Assembly: GCF_007830455.1 (NCBI RefSeq) | Contig: NZ_VLLB01000001.1 | Span: 372,001-436,000 of the forward strand | Direction: 5' to 3' | DNA: 64,000 nucleotides | Source: Pseudoduganella lurida | GTDB lineage: Bacteria; Pseudomonadota; Gammaproteobacteria; Burkholderiales; Burkholderiaceae_D | In this document: piece after piece, positions 54,985 to 62,204 of the stretch | Layout: each line of letters begins with the position of its first letter | Numbering within the stretch: position 1 is the first letter of the stretch | Notes under the pieces: generated by a model | What the model saw: the letters and a program-made list of their open reading frames with translations, nothing else | Databases searched by the model: none | What the model was told of the DNA's origin: nothing | Position numbers and translations under genes: made by a program

Positions 54985-55530
54985 CGCAGCGGAACTGGGC
55001 GGCGCGGGCATTGCCGCCTTGCGTCGGCATCGGCCGGTCGCTGTCAGGCCGGCTGCGACCCGAGACGGACCTTCAGCCGTTTCGGGGCTGCTTCACGCCC
55101 AAGTTATGATCGCCAGGATCGCATTGCGGCCTTTGTCTTTTTCGTTGGATGCGAAGCAGCGAACGCCACTTGTAATCGAGCATCGATGAGGTCTACATGT
55201 CCCACGTATCGCATCAGATGCGGTCGAATGTTGGTCCATGAATCCATAAGGTCAGCCATAGCGATCCATGCGTCAAGGAACGCGATGTTGGTTACTCCTC
55301 CGGCGTATGACTAGTCGCAGTCGTGAGCGCACCAGCAAGGTCTTCAAGTTTTCGTCAGAGACATGTAACTTCCCTCATGACTCAATGTGCTCGTTTGTAC
55401 AAGTCCCCTTTGGCCGAAACAAGACATTCCGCACACAAGACTTCGAGACATTTTCATGTGGCTAAAAAGGCAGTGACAGACCACGCTGACGCTAGTGCAA
55501 CGTCAGCGCTTCACGTGTACAACGGCACAG
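54985..55530. other. Intergenic gap between convergent genes
   Basis: About 546 bases with only short open frames. The base composition becomes clearly AT-richer from about 55.1 kb on, marking the start of the foreign-looking patch that continues to about 59.2 kb. Confidence 0.45.
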
Positions 55531-56037
55531 TCACTTACGTATTGGGCGTTGCCGCGTGATGAACAGCGCCAATGCACGATCACGCAAGGCCAAGAGCGCA
55601 GCCAGATCAGCGGCATCTAAACGGCGCGGTACGACGTCCATAATGCATAGGCTGCCGACTGCGTAGCCAGAGGGAAGAAAGATCGGCGCGTCGGCGACGA
55701 ATCGAATGAATGGCGCCCCAAGTACAAAAGGATTGTCGGCAAAGCGCACATCCAGGCTTGTGTCGGCCACAAGCATTACTTCCCGACGCAATATCGCGTG
55801 GCCGCAAAACGATACATCTCGTGGTACCTCGATGATACTGCCGAAGCCGACCGCCGCCTTGATCCATTGGCGATCTTCGTCGAGCAATCCTATGGATGCC
55901 ATCGGCACGGCGAAATACTCAGCTGCGGCGTCGACGATCTTGTCGAACTCTACCTCCTCCAGAGTGTCGAGCATCAGGAGTTCGTATAGCGCCGCTAAAC
56001 GTTCCGCTTCATTGTCCGGCTTTGGCGGTGCTGACAC
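55531..56037 (-). CDS. GAF-domain protein
   Basis: A 168-residue protein made almost only of a GAF domain: EAERLAALYELLMLDTLEEVEFDKIV, then ASIGLLDEDRQWIKAAVGFG, VSFCGHAI, DVRFADNPFVLGAPFIRF and GSLCIMDVVPR. This form usually sits at the N-terminus of sensor kinases or GGDEF proteins; here no output domain follows. I prefer the GTG at 56037 because AGGAGG lies just before it; an ATG at 56121 would add 28 residues. It could be a stand-alone ligand sensor or the remains of a longer protein cut at 55531. No partner is nearby. Confidence 0.75.
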   Translation of the reverse strand: MSAPPKPDNEAERLAALYELLMLDTLEEVEFDKIVDAAAEYFAVPMASIGLLDEDRQWIKAAVGFGSIIEVPRDVSFCGHAILRREVMLVADTSLDVRFADNPFVLGAPFIRFVADAPIFLPSGYAVGSLCIMDVVPRRLDAADLAALLALRDRALALFITRQRPIRK

Positions 56038-56151
56038 GCTGCCTCCTGCAAAAATATGCTCCGCACATCGACCATGGCCCAGAAATTGGGTACGAGATAG
56101 GTATACACGCACTTGATCCACCGGTGCAACTAATTCGTTAGGCTATGAGGT

Positions 56152-56174
56152 CACTTTTGGTCGCATTCGGTCCT
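56152..56174 (+). repeat. Dispersed palindrome-family repeat, copy 1
   Basis: A degenerate copy of the TTTTGG-CCGATNNCGGAC-type motif (ACTTTTGGTCGCATTCGGTCC) between the GAF gene and the transposase remnant. Better copies lie at 57081, 58583 and 59091. Confidence 0.45.
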
Positions 56175-56216
56175 TTGGTGTTTGAACTATAACGAACGTT
56201 CAAGCGGCAACGCTAA

Positions 56217-56233
56217 GGGCGCCTAACAAAACC
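56217..56233 (+). repeat. 17-bp terminal inverted repeat, left copy
   Basis: GGGCGCCTAACAAAACC preceded by TAA (56214-56216). It pairs with the right copy at 59160-59176, 16 of 17 bases identical. Confidence 0.7.
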
Positions 56234-57025
56234 TCTCGACGTACCGCCAACAGATCAGCGAGCAGGCAAGCGACAAGAACGCCTGATGCATCTCTGCTCG
56301 CCGCTCAGATCGAATGCGCAATCTGCGCGAGCGATGTAGCCAACCCGAGGTTCGTTCGACGACCCAACGCCACCGGCCTAGTCTCTCGCGCGACTCGACG
56401 CCATAACGCGCAATACGAGCTGCGCTGCCTCGACTGCGCAACCAAGCCCGATGGGCTTTCGAAACGTACGCTCGATCAGCATGCAGCTTACCTGGACGTT
56501 TGCGAGCTTGGCCTGCCAGCCCTTTAACTGCCGGGATTGACTCTACCAAAGGGATTAGGAAACGCGAGTCGTGTACCTGCGCGCCCGAAATCTGAGCTAC
56601 TAGTGGAAGCCCACGCTCATCCACCAGCAAACGATGTTTGCTTCCGACTTTGCCGCGATCGGTTGGGTTTCGGCCCGTGTGCTCGCCTCCGGCAGGTGCC
56701 GGTACGCTCGCAGCGTCAACGCAAGCCCGATCCCACATGATCTGGTCCTGCTCTCGGAGCCGTCGAAGAATCGCCTCGTGGACGCGCTGCCAACGCCGGC
56801 CCGCATCCGTTCGTGAAGGTGACGCCAGCATGCCATGCCATTGCCGCAGCCGAGTTCGCGCGGCAGCTACTCCCAGGGTATTCCGGTCTTGAGGACAAAC
56901 AGAATTCCCGTCATAGCCGCGCGATCATCAATACGTGGCCGTCCGCCTTTAGGCGATCGGTGATGGATCGGGAGATGGGCTTCAATAAGCGACCTCAGCT
57001 CTTCGGGACGAAGTGCTCGGGCCAT
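56223..57025 (-). pseudogene. IS5-family transposase, inactivated
   Basis: A DDE transposase of the IS5 family in two broken parts. The N-terminal part starts at the ATG at 57025 and reads MARALRPEELRSLIEAHLPI, then GRPRIDDRAAMTGILFVLKTGIPWE, where a TAG stands in place of the usual tyrosine codon (about 56872). Reading on, it continues ELGCGNGMACWRHLHERMRAGV, and then the frame shifts: the C-terminal part, VHEAILRRLREQDQI onward, is in another frame, as if one T had been lost near 56790. The C-terminal part keeps VDAASVPAPAGGEHTGRNPTDRGK, HADRAYVS and RWVVERTSGWLHRSRRL, including the catalytic region. Both defects would block a full protein, although some IS5 elements do use a programmed shift. 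Confidence 0.8.
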
Positions 57026-57080
57026 GGCATCGGTCCGTCTACGAATACGGACGCCATGTTAGTGCCCGGACTGAGGCCGC

Positions 57081-57110
57081 GTACGTCCGCTATCGACCCA
57101 AAGCAGACGG
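57081..57110 (-). repeat. Dispersed palindrome-family repeat, copy 2
   Basis: On the minus strand CTGCTTTGGGTCGATAGCGGACGTAC, located between the MarR stop and the end of the IS5 element. It is nearly the same as one arm of the copy at 58583-58636. Confidence 0.6.
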
Positions 57111-57126
57111 TGAAATAAAGTTGTAA

Positions 57127-57558
57127 TTACAGCTCTAAGTCGTTAACGTGTGAGAGCCAACGCGCAACGGTAGCCAATTCTTCGCTAGAGAAACCGTCGC
57201 TTATCCGTTTGTTTAGCTCCTTGAGCATCTCTCTGCTTTGTGCACTCGCATCCTCGCCGGATTGCGTAAGTCGCAACCGAGTTATCCTGCCGTCATCCTG
57301 GTCAGCAATGCGTTCGATTAGCCCCGAAGCCTCCATGCGCTTGGAGAGGTTGGTAGTGGCTGCGGGAGCTACCTGCAATGCTTGGGCAATCTCGCCAATC
57401 GTGGCTTGGTTGCGCGATGCCAGCAAAAAAAGAAGCCCAACTTGAGCTGTGCTAATCCCTTCCCACGTTCCAGGCCTAGTCTCAGTCCAGCGTTGCAGTT
57501 TTCGGTAGGCCTGATTTACCAGAAAAACGAAGCGCGGAGATTTGGCCTCCTTGCTCAT
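57127..57558 (-). CDS. MarR-family transcriptional regulator
   Basis: A 143-residue MarR regulator. The winged helix is ISTAQVGLLFLLASRNQATIGEIAQAL, then VAPAATTNLSKRMEASGLIERI, and the wing DQDDGRITRLRLTQSGEDA. The gene starts four bases inside the end of the hydrolase gene (ATGA), so they form one operon. A perfect 24-base palindrome at 58485-58508, just before the hydrolase start, is the expected operator, so MarR would repress its own operon and release it when it binds a ligand, perhaps a substrate of the hydrolase. Confidence 0.9.
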   Translation of the reverse strand: MSKEAKSPRFVFLVNQAYRKLQRWTETRPGTWEGISTAQVGLLFLLASRNQATIGEIAQALQVAPAATTNLSKRMEASGLIERIADQDDGRITRLRLTQSGEDASAQSREMLKELNKRISDGFSSEELATVARWLSHVNDLEL

Positions 57559-58475
57559 TTCGTACCCTGTTTTGTTCGCAAATCACCGGCAACGCTGGCG
57601 GGCTGGATATCAACATGGTTTAGTTGGTCCAGTAACCAAGACCCAATCTGAGGCCATAGGCGTTCTGCTGAACGTTTACGGAAAAACCCCATGTGCTCGA
57701 TGACCTGCATATTAGCGTCACGCGGCGCAATCTGATGCCGCTCTATTTTTGCGTTGGTAAGTGGTGCGATGAGCATACTGATTGCGTCTGGGTTGGCCCA
57801 GGGGTCGTCATTGAAGCCCAATACGAGAAGGGGTATTTGCACGCGAGCCATGCGCCGCTCGGCGTCCATTGCAGGGTCATCAAAGAAGTAGCGCGGCAGA
57901 GTAGTCCAGTGGCTCCATTGAAGCATCACATCACGCGGCAAGTCTTCGCCAAGTCCCAGCTTGCGTCCTGGCATGTATCCGAGCACTGCGCAGAGCAGCG
58001 GAGCAAGGACACGCATGATTATCCATACCTTAATTCGTTCTGCAACTCCGCGAATTGAGGCAGTCACCCCAGCGTGTGAAGCGACCAGTACGGCTGCGCG
58101 AAGCGAATTCGTATCTTCTGATAGAGCAAGAGCATGCCCGCCCAAACTATGTCCAACAGCTAGCATTGGTAGGGCGGGAAAGCGTGCAGCAGCCCAGCGT
58201 GTAACTGCGCCCACATCGTCATCCATCCAGTCGGACATCGAAACAGTGAGGCCGCGCAAATTTGCAGGTCGCGATCGTCCCGTGCCACGGTAGTCGTAAG
58301 TAACGACGTTCAACCCAAGTTCCACCAGGTAGCGTGCGAAGGGTTCGTAATAGCGTTGCGTGACTGCTGTTCCGGGGTGCAGAAGCACTACTGCCCTGGC
58401 GCCATTCGTCGCCCAAAGACTGCCCTCAATTTTGCCATTTGCGGAAAGCGTGATGTGGAACGGTTCTGGATGCAT
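57555..58475 (-). CDS. Alpha/beta hydrolase
   Basis: A 306-residue alpha/beta hydrolase-fold enzyme. The oxyanion region is VVLLHPGTAVTQRYYEPFA, followed by VVTYDYRGTGRS, and the nucleophile serine is in LAVGHSLGGHAL. The probable acid is in LVLGFNDDPWANPDA, and the histidine lies near VIEHMGFFRKR. No signal peptide is seen. It could be an esterase, lipase or related enzyme; the substrate cannot be read from the sequence. It is co-transcribed with the MarR gene and its start codon is ten bases from the operator palindrome, which argues for tight ligand-controlled expression. Confidence 0.87.
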   Translation of the reverse strand: MHPEPFHITLSANGKIEGSLWATNGARAVVLLHPGTAVTQRYYEPFARYLVELGLNVVTYDYRGTGRSRPANLRGLTVSMSDWMDDDVGAVTRWAAARFPALPMLAVGHSLGGHALALSEDTNSLRAAVLVASHAGVTASIRGVAERIKVWIIMRVLAPLLCAVLGYMPGRKLGLGEDLPRDVMLQWSHWTTLPRYFFDDPAMDAERRMARVQIPLLVLGFNDDPWANPDAISMLIAPLTNAKIERHQIAPRDANMQVIEHMGFFRKRSAERLWPQIGSWLLDQLNHVDIQPASVAGDLRTKQGTK

Positions 58476-58484
58476 GATTTCGCC

Positions 58485-58508
58485 ATTTAGTTAACGTGTT
58501 AACTAAAT
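58485..58508. promoter_or_regulatory. Perfect 24-base palindrome, MarR operator
   Basis: ATTTAGTTAAC (58485-58495) is repeated inverted as GTTAACTAAAT (58498-58508) around GT. It lies ten bases upstream of the hydrolase ATG and is AT-rich, as expected for a MarR-family operator. Binding there would block transcription or translation of the hydrolase-MarR operon. Confidence 0.8.
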
Positions 58509-58582
58509 TAGCATGGCTGAGGCCTAGGTACAAGCATCGAGACGAAGAAGGAGCGCGTAACTTCGCCGCCTATGGCGAGTGG

Positions 58583-58636
58583 CTGCTTTTGGCCGATTAC
58601 GGACCTACCGCTACGTCCGCCTTCGACCCAAAGCAG
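58583..58636. repeat. Dispersed palindrome-family repeat, head-to-head pair (copy 3)
   Basis: Two copies facing each other form a large imperfect palindrome: CTGCTTTTGGCCGATTACGG on the left and, inverted, CTGCTTTGGGTCGAAGGCGG on the right. It is placed between the hydrolase promoter and the end of the VOC gene. Confidence 0.7.
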
Positions 58637-58680
58637 TCATTCCTCTTTACTTCGTGTCCGGAAGTCTAACGGCCAAAACG

Positions 58681-59058
58681 TTATTCAGATTTATTGATGA
58701 CCGCTTCGATTCGATAGCCATCAGGATCAAAAACGAACGCGGCATAGTATCCGTTCCCGTACTCAGGACGAGGCCCCGGCAACCCATTGCACTGTCCTCC
58801 ATGGACGAGTGCAGCAGCATGAAATTTGTCTATGTGTTCGGGCTCAGTGGCAGCAAAAGCCAGGTGAAACCCTTCGCCTGGAACCTGGACTCGATCCGCA
58901 AGTTTGAGGCATAGCTTATCGCCGCCACCCGCATAGCCGTAGCCGACAGCCTCGTCATCGGCAAAAACCTGCACGTATCCAAGAGGTGCGAGCACTGCAT
59001 CGTAGAAAGACGAGGCTCGGTTCAGGTCAGAGACAGCGATAGACAAATGATGCAGCAT
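58681..59058 (-). CDS. VOC-family (glyoxalase-like) protein
   Basis: A 125-residue vicinal oxygen chelate fold protein. It starts MLHHLSIAVSDLNRASSFYDAVLAPLGY and ends NGYYAAFVFDPDGYRIEAV, the paired beta-alpha-beta-beta-beta modules of the family, with the metal-ligand histidine at the start and the glutamate near the end. Family members include lactoylglutathione lyases and fosfomycin or bleomycin resistance proteins; this one cannot be assigned further. AAGGA lies six bases before the ATG. It stands alone between two of the dispersed repeats. Confidence 0.87.
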   Translation of the reverse strand: MLHHLSIAVSDLNRASSFYDAVLAPLGYVQVFADDEAVGYGYAGGGDKLCLKLADRVQVPGEGFHLAFAATEPEHIDKFHAAALVHGGQCNGLPGPRPEYGNGYYAAFVFDPDGYRIEAVINKSE

Positions 59059-59090
59059 GTTTTTCCTTACGTTTAATGGATGAGTATAGG

Positions 59091-59115
59091 TCCGCTCTTG
59101 GCCGATAGCGGACGG
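59091..59115 (+). repeat. Dispersed palindrome-family repeat, copy 4
   Basis: TCCGCTCTTGGCCGATAGCG, followed by GACGG, just upstream of the VOC gene. It matches the copies at 57081 and 58583 in CGATAGCGGACG and the TTGG core. Confidence 0.55.
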
Positions 59116-59159
59116 TCGGCACTGCTCAGTGTACTCGGCTGTTGCCTGCTGAGCTACAG

Positions 59160-59176
59160 GGTTTTGTTAGGCGCTC
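59160..59176 (-). repeat. 17-bp terminal inverted repeat, right copy
   Basis: On the minus strand this reads GAGCGCCTAACAAAACC. It matches the IS5 left end at 56217-56233 at 16 of 17 positions, in inverse orientation, and is followed by TAA (59177-59179), like the left copy. The pair bounds 2,960 bases. Confidence 0.7.
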
Positions 59177-59436
59177 TAAGGCAGATATGTGGGCGATGGC
59201 CGTCGCGGATCGACGCATGAACATCAAGTATGCGCCGGCTGATTGACAATTAAATTGGCCCGCAGTGCGCAGCTGCGTCATTCTGTTTCATTGACCACCG
59301 GCGCCGTTGCAGCGCAGGCACAACCGGCCTCAGTCGAGGTAGAGCATCCCCACCCCGTGGCACAAACGCTCAGCGCAGCAAGCGGACTGCTGCCCCAACG
59401 GACGCATCCATCCAGCCTCACGCAGACAAAACCGCC

Positions 59437-60384
59437 TTACGCTTTTCCATCGCGCAGCCTGCGAGCGGCACTAAGATAGGAATCGAGTGCCGGCGCACGC
59501 ACGAGACCTAGCCGCTTGCGCATCGTCTCTTCTGGCGTGCCTGCACGCAGTTCAGCCACCGCGAAACCATTGCGCAGCGTACGGCCTCCCGCGTGCGACA
59601 TGGCGACATCCGCCTCTTTCAACGCACTGCGTGCCTGGCGGTACACCGTGCTCTTGTGCAGTGGACGCCCTTCATCGTCCGCCGGGAACAGCAGCTCCCC
59701 TGGAATGCCGAGTTGCTGTCGCGCCGCGCTCCACTCGAGCACTTCCGGCACCGCGGCTTGCTGCAGGAACGTTTCATGGAGGCGGCTGGTCGGCTGCTTG
59801 CCCGACGGAGTCAGACGGATGCGCAACGTGCCATCCTGCTCCGGCACCGTGGCGACCTCGCTCGCGAGCAAGCCGATCGCTTCTGCCACCCGGAGACCTG
59901 CGCACAGCATGACGAGTTGCATGGCCCGGTCGCGCTGCCGCTTCCAGGAGGTCAGCTCCGGCCTCGCGGCAATGACCTGCCCTGCCTGCGCAGGTGACAG
60001 CGCCACCATTTCACGATCGCGCGCTGGCCGGTTCGACCCGAGGATGGTGATCGCGGCGCTGGCCGGATTCGGCACCATGTCCAGATGCTCGTAGCAGCGT
60101 TCCAGCAGGCGCAGATAGCGGTATGCGATCTTGCTCTGTAACGGCCTGCCCCGCGCATCACGGGAACCCAGGAATTCGATCAGGTCGCCGGGCGCAAGCT
60201 GTGAGAACGTGCGACCGCGCACCCGCAGCCATTTGGCAAACCGGCCAAACATGAATTTGTACACTTCGGCCGACGCTGCCGAGACGGGCGGCGCAGCCCG
60301 CTTCGCCGTCTGCGCGAAGCCACTGCTGTAAAGGAATTGCTCGAAAGCGGCGACCGGTTCGCGGTCCCAGGCGGAGATCGTCAT
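59437..60384 (-). CDS. Tyrosine recombinase / integrase
   Basis: A 315-residue site-specific recombinase of the phage-integrase/XerD fold. The N-terminal core-binding SAM-like domain covers about residues 1-110. The catalytic domain has the first arginine in LCAGLRVAEAIG, the second motif HAGGRTLRNGFAVAEL (His and Arg) and the nucleophile tyrosine in PALDSYLSAARR. Its gene lies 482 bases from the 3' end of tRNA-Val, the usual place for the integrase of a tRNA-inserted element. It is a short enzyme without the arm-binding N-terminal domain of lambda-type integrases. It would catalyse integration and excision at the tRNA; that pairing is inferred from location. Confidence 0.88.
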   Translation of the reverse strand: MTISAWDREPVAAFEQFLYSSGFAQTAKRAAPPVSAASAEVYKFMFGRFAKWLRVRGRTFSQLAPGDLIEFLGSRDARGRPLQSKIAYRYLRLLERCYEHLDMVPNPASAAITILGSNRPARDREMVALSPAQAGQVIAARPELTSWKRQRDRAMQLVMLCAGLRVAEAIGLLASEVATVPEQDGTLRIRLTPSGKQPTSRLHETFLQQAAVPEVLEWSAARQQLGIPGELLFPADDEGRPLHKSTVYRQARSALKEADVAMSHAGGRTLRNGFAVAELRAGTPEETMRKRLGLVRAPALDSYLSAARRLRDGKA

Positions 60385-60807
60385 AACGATCCAATCTTAT
60401 CACCATGGCATGCTTCTGTCGGGACGCGAGAACAGAGCCCTCGCCTCTTCCTTGTAGACCCGGTGTGTGATCGGCTCGGGACATTGGTTAAGGGCCATGC
60501 CCTGCTCTTTCGGTTAGTTGCATTTAAACGAGAACTGCAGAATCGAGCCATTAAGCTACAGAACATTGGTTGCAGCCGCACAAATTTTCATGCGGAAATG
60601 TCGCCTTAGCGCGCGGTGCCGTAAACCTCGGCAAATGAGCCCAAGCTGCCTCGACAGTCCCGCAAAATGTAGCCACTCGACACCAAAAAATATTCTCGAT
60701 GGCCGTATCAATTTCGCCACAAAGCGGCGATATCCAGCCCTTCTTGAGTCCGCCAAAATCCACCGACGTTCAAACAGGTTTTCCGGACTTTCCCCGGACT
60801 TTTTCTG
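60385..60807. other. Gap between integrase and tRNA-Val, expected attachment region
   Basis: About 423 bases with no supported gene. It carries the integrase promoter and, by position, should contain or border the attachment site at the 3' end of tRNA-Val. I could not define the core repeat because no second copy was found in the window. Confidence 0.45.
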
Positions 60808-60848
60808 CTAAAATAAAAAAGGGCCTACGACATATGCCGTAAGCCCTT
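60808..60848 (-). terminator. Rho-independent terminator of tRNA-Val
   Basis: On the minus strand, AAGGGCTTACG pairs with CGTAGGCCCTT around an 8-base loop and is followed by TTTTTTATTTT. This is a standard intrinsic terminator placed 17 bases after the tRNA 3' end. Confidence 0.9.
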
Positions 60849-60865
60849 GATTATTAACGAATTCT

Positions 60866-60940
60866 TGGTGGGAAGTGCAAGTTTCGAACTTGCGACCCCT
60901 GCAGTGTGAATGCAGTGCTCTACCCCTGAGCTAACCTCCC
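60866..60940 (-). tRNA. tRNA-Val (anticodon CAC)
   Basis: A 75-base tRNA on the minus strand. The acceptor stem begins GGGAGGT and ends with an encoded CCA. The D-arm is GCTC-AGGGGTA-GAGC. The anticodon stem is CTGCA/TGCAG around the loop TTCACAC, giving CAC, which reads the valine codon GUG. The T-arm contains GTTCGAA. It is followed by its terminator and preceded by a consensus promoter, so it is intact. It serves as the presumed integration target of the element to its left. Confidence 0.95.
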
Positions 60941-60951
60941 GAAGAAGCAAT

Positions 60952-60980
60952 ATTATAGAGGGTCACTTGCAACCGGTCAA
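60952..60980 (-). promoter_or_regulatory. Sigma-70 promoter of tRNA-Val
   Basis: On the minus strand, TTGACC (60980-60975) and TATAAT (60957-60952) are separated by 17 bases. The -10 box ends 11 bases before the first base of the tRNA. This is close to the perfect consensus. Confidence 0.88.
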
Positions 60981-60990
60981 GGCGCTGTAT

Positions 60991-61692
60991 TCAAACGGCG
61001 GCCGTGCGCCAGACGCAGGCGCCCTTCACCGCCTTGTCCAGACCGTTCAGCAGTTCCTCGTGGGCCGCCAGCTCGTCGTCGGCAGCGCGCAGCACGAAGA
61101 TCTCGGCCAGCGCCACCTGCGACAGGTCGATGCCGGTTGACACTTCTTCGACGACGATGTCCATGCCCAGGCTGTTCTGCCCGCGCGTCATCGCCAGGTA
61201 CACATCGGCCAGCAGTTCCGCGTCGAGCAGTGCGCCGTGCAGCTTGCGGTGCGCGTTCGAGATGCCGAAGTGGTCGCACAGCGCGTCGAGCGAGTTGCGC
61301 TTGCCGGGCCGCATTTCCTTGGCCTGGGCCAGCGTGTCGATCACGCCGTCGATATGGTCGTCGAACGGCGGCAGGTTCAGCAGGCGGAACTCGTGGTTCA
61401 GGAATGCAAGATCGAACGGCGCGTTGTGGATGATGACTTGGGCGCCGCGAATGTATTCGCGCAGCTCTTCCACGACTTGATGGAAGACAGGCTTGTCCGC
61501 CAGGAACTCGGTCGTCAGGCCGTGGACATTCAGCGCGCCCTCTTCCGAGTCGCGCTGCGGGTTGATGTAACGGTGAAAATTATTGCCGGTGAGTTTGCGG
61601 TTCACCAGCTCGACACAGCCGATCTCGAGGATGCGGTTGCCGAGCTTGGGGTTGATGCCGGTGGTTTCGGTATCGAGGACGATCTGGCGCAT
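60991..61692 (-). CDS. dnaQ: DNA polymerase III epsilon subunit
   Basis: The 233-residue 3'-5' proofreading exonuclease of the replicative polymerase. Exo I is VLDTETTGI, Exo II is IIHNAPFDLAFLNHEF, and Exo III is HRKLHGALLDAELLADVYL, with all metal-binding acids and the catalytic histidine. The C-terminal part is the alpha-subunit-binding tail. It lies after rnhA on the same strand, the common order rnhA-dnaQ of betaproteobacteria. It belongs to the core chromosome and marks the right end of the inserted region. Confidence 0.96.
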   Translation of the reverse strand: MRQIVLDTETTGINPKLGNRILEIGCVELVNRKLTGNNFHRYINPQRDSEEGALNVHGLTTEFLADKPVFHQVVEELREYIRGAQVIIHNAPFDLAFLNHEFRLLNLPPFDDHIDGVIDTLAQAKEMRPGKRNSLDALCDHFGISNAHRKLHGALLDAELLADVYLAMTRGQNSLGMDIVVEEVSTGIDLSQVALAEIFVLRAADDELAAHEELLNGLDKAVKGACVWRTAAV

Positions 61693-61763
61693 GTTTACTC
61701 AGTCAATACAGGGTGGATCTGGACAGCCGCGCAGTATAGCAAGCGGCATCGGGCAGAGCCTGG

Positions 61764-62204
61764 TTACTTCCGGCGCACCGTCTCGACGCCGCGGTTGGCC
61801 AGCATGTCGGCCCGTTCGTTGCCGGGATGGCCGTTGTGGCCGCGCACCCAGCGCCAGTCTACCTTGTGCACGGCCTGCGCCACATCGAGGGCCTGCCACA
61901 GATCGGCATTTTTCACCGGCTCCTTCGTGGACGTCTTCCAGCCGCGCGCCTTCCAGCCGTGGATCCATTCGCTGATGCCCTTCTGGACGTACTGGCTGTC
62001 CGTGTGAAGGGTGACGTCGCAGGGACGCTTGAGCGCATTGAGCGACTCGATCACCGCGCGCAGTTCCATGCGGTTGTTGGTGGTGTTGACTTCGCCGCCA
62101 AACAGTTCCTTCTGTGCTTCGCCCGCCACCATCAGCGCGCCCCAGCCACCGGTACCCGGGTTGCCCTTGCAGGCGCCGTCGGTGAAAATTTCGACTTTAT
62201 CCAT
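61764..62204 (-). CDS. rnhA: Ribonuclease HI
   Basis: A 146-residue RNase HI that removes RNA from RNA-DNA hybrids. The catalytic acids lie in [19 protein letters not shown] (Asp), the segment [12 protein letters not shown] (Glu), [14 protein letters not shown] (Asp) and [21 protein letters not shown] (His, Asp). The length is normal. It overlaps the methyltransferase gene upstream by eight bases and precedes dnaQ, consistent with one operon. Confidence 0.97.
   Translation of the reverse strand: MDKVEIFTDGACKGNPGTGGWGALMVAGEAQKELFGGEVNTTNNRMELRAVIESLNALKRPCDVTLHTDSQYVQKGISEWIHGWKARGWKTSTKEPVKNADLWQALDVAQAVHKVDWRWVRGHNGHPGNERADMLANRGVETVRRK

Larger units (their letters stand above)
56217..57067 (-). 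mobile_element. IS5-family insertion sequence (decayed)
   Basis: About 850 bases, the usual size of an IS5-type element. The left end reads inward GGGCGCCTAACAAAACC (56217-56233). The putative right end, reading inward on the minus strand, is GGGCACTAACATGG (57067 leftward), which matches only in part (GGGC, CTAACA). The transposase gene inside carries a stop and a frameshift. No matching target duplication flanks these two ends. The left end matches much better to a lone inverted copy at 59160-59176, which is recorded separately. Confidence 0.65.
59059..59436. other. Intergenic gap between VOC gene and integrase
   Basis: About 378 bases with no supported gene. It contains a repeat-family copy at 59091 and the right inverted repeat at 59160, after which base composition returns to that of the surroundings. 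Confidence 0.45.

Noticed and set aside
56137..56227. GTTAGGC and GCCTAAC sites as a definite integron attC
   Set aside because: The two sites are in the wrong relative order for one attC, no integron integrase is present, and the second site belongs to an IS5 end. Kept only as a possibility.
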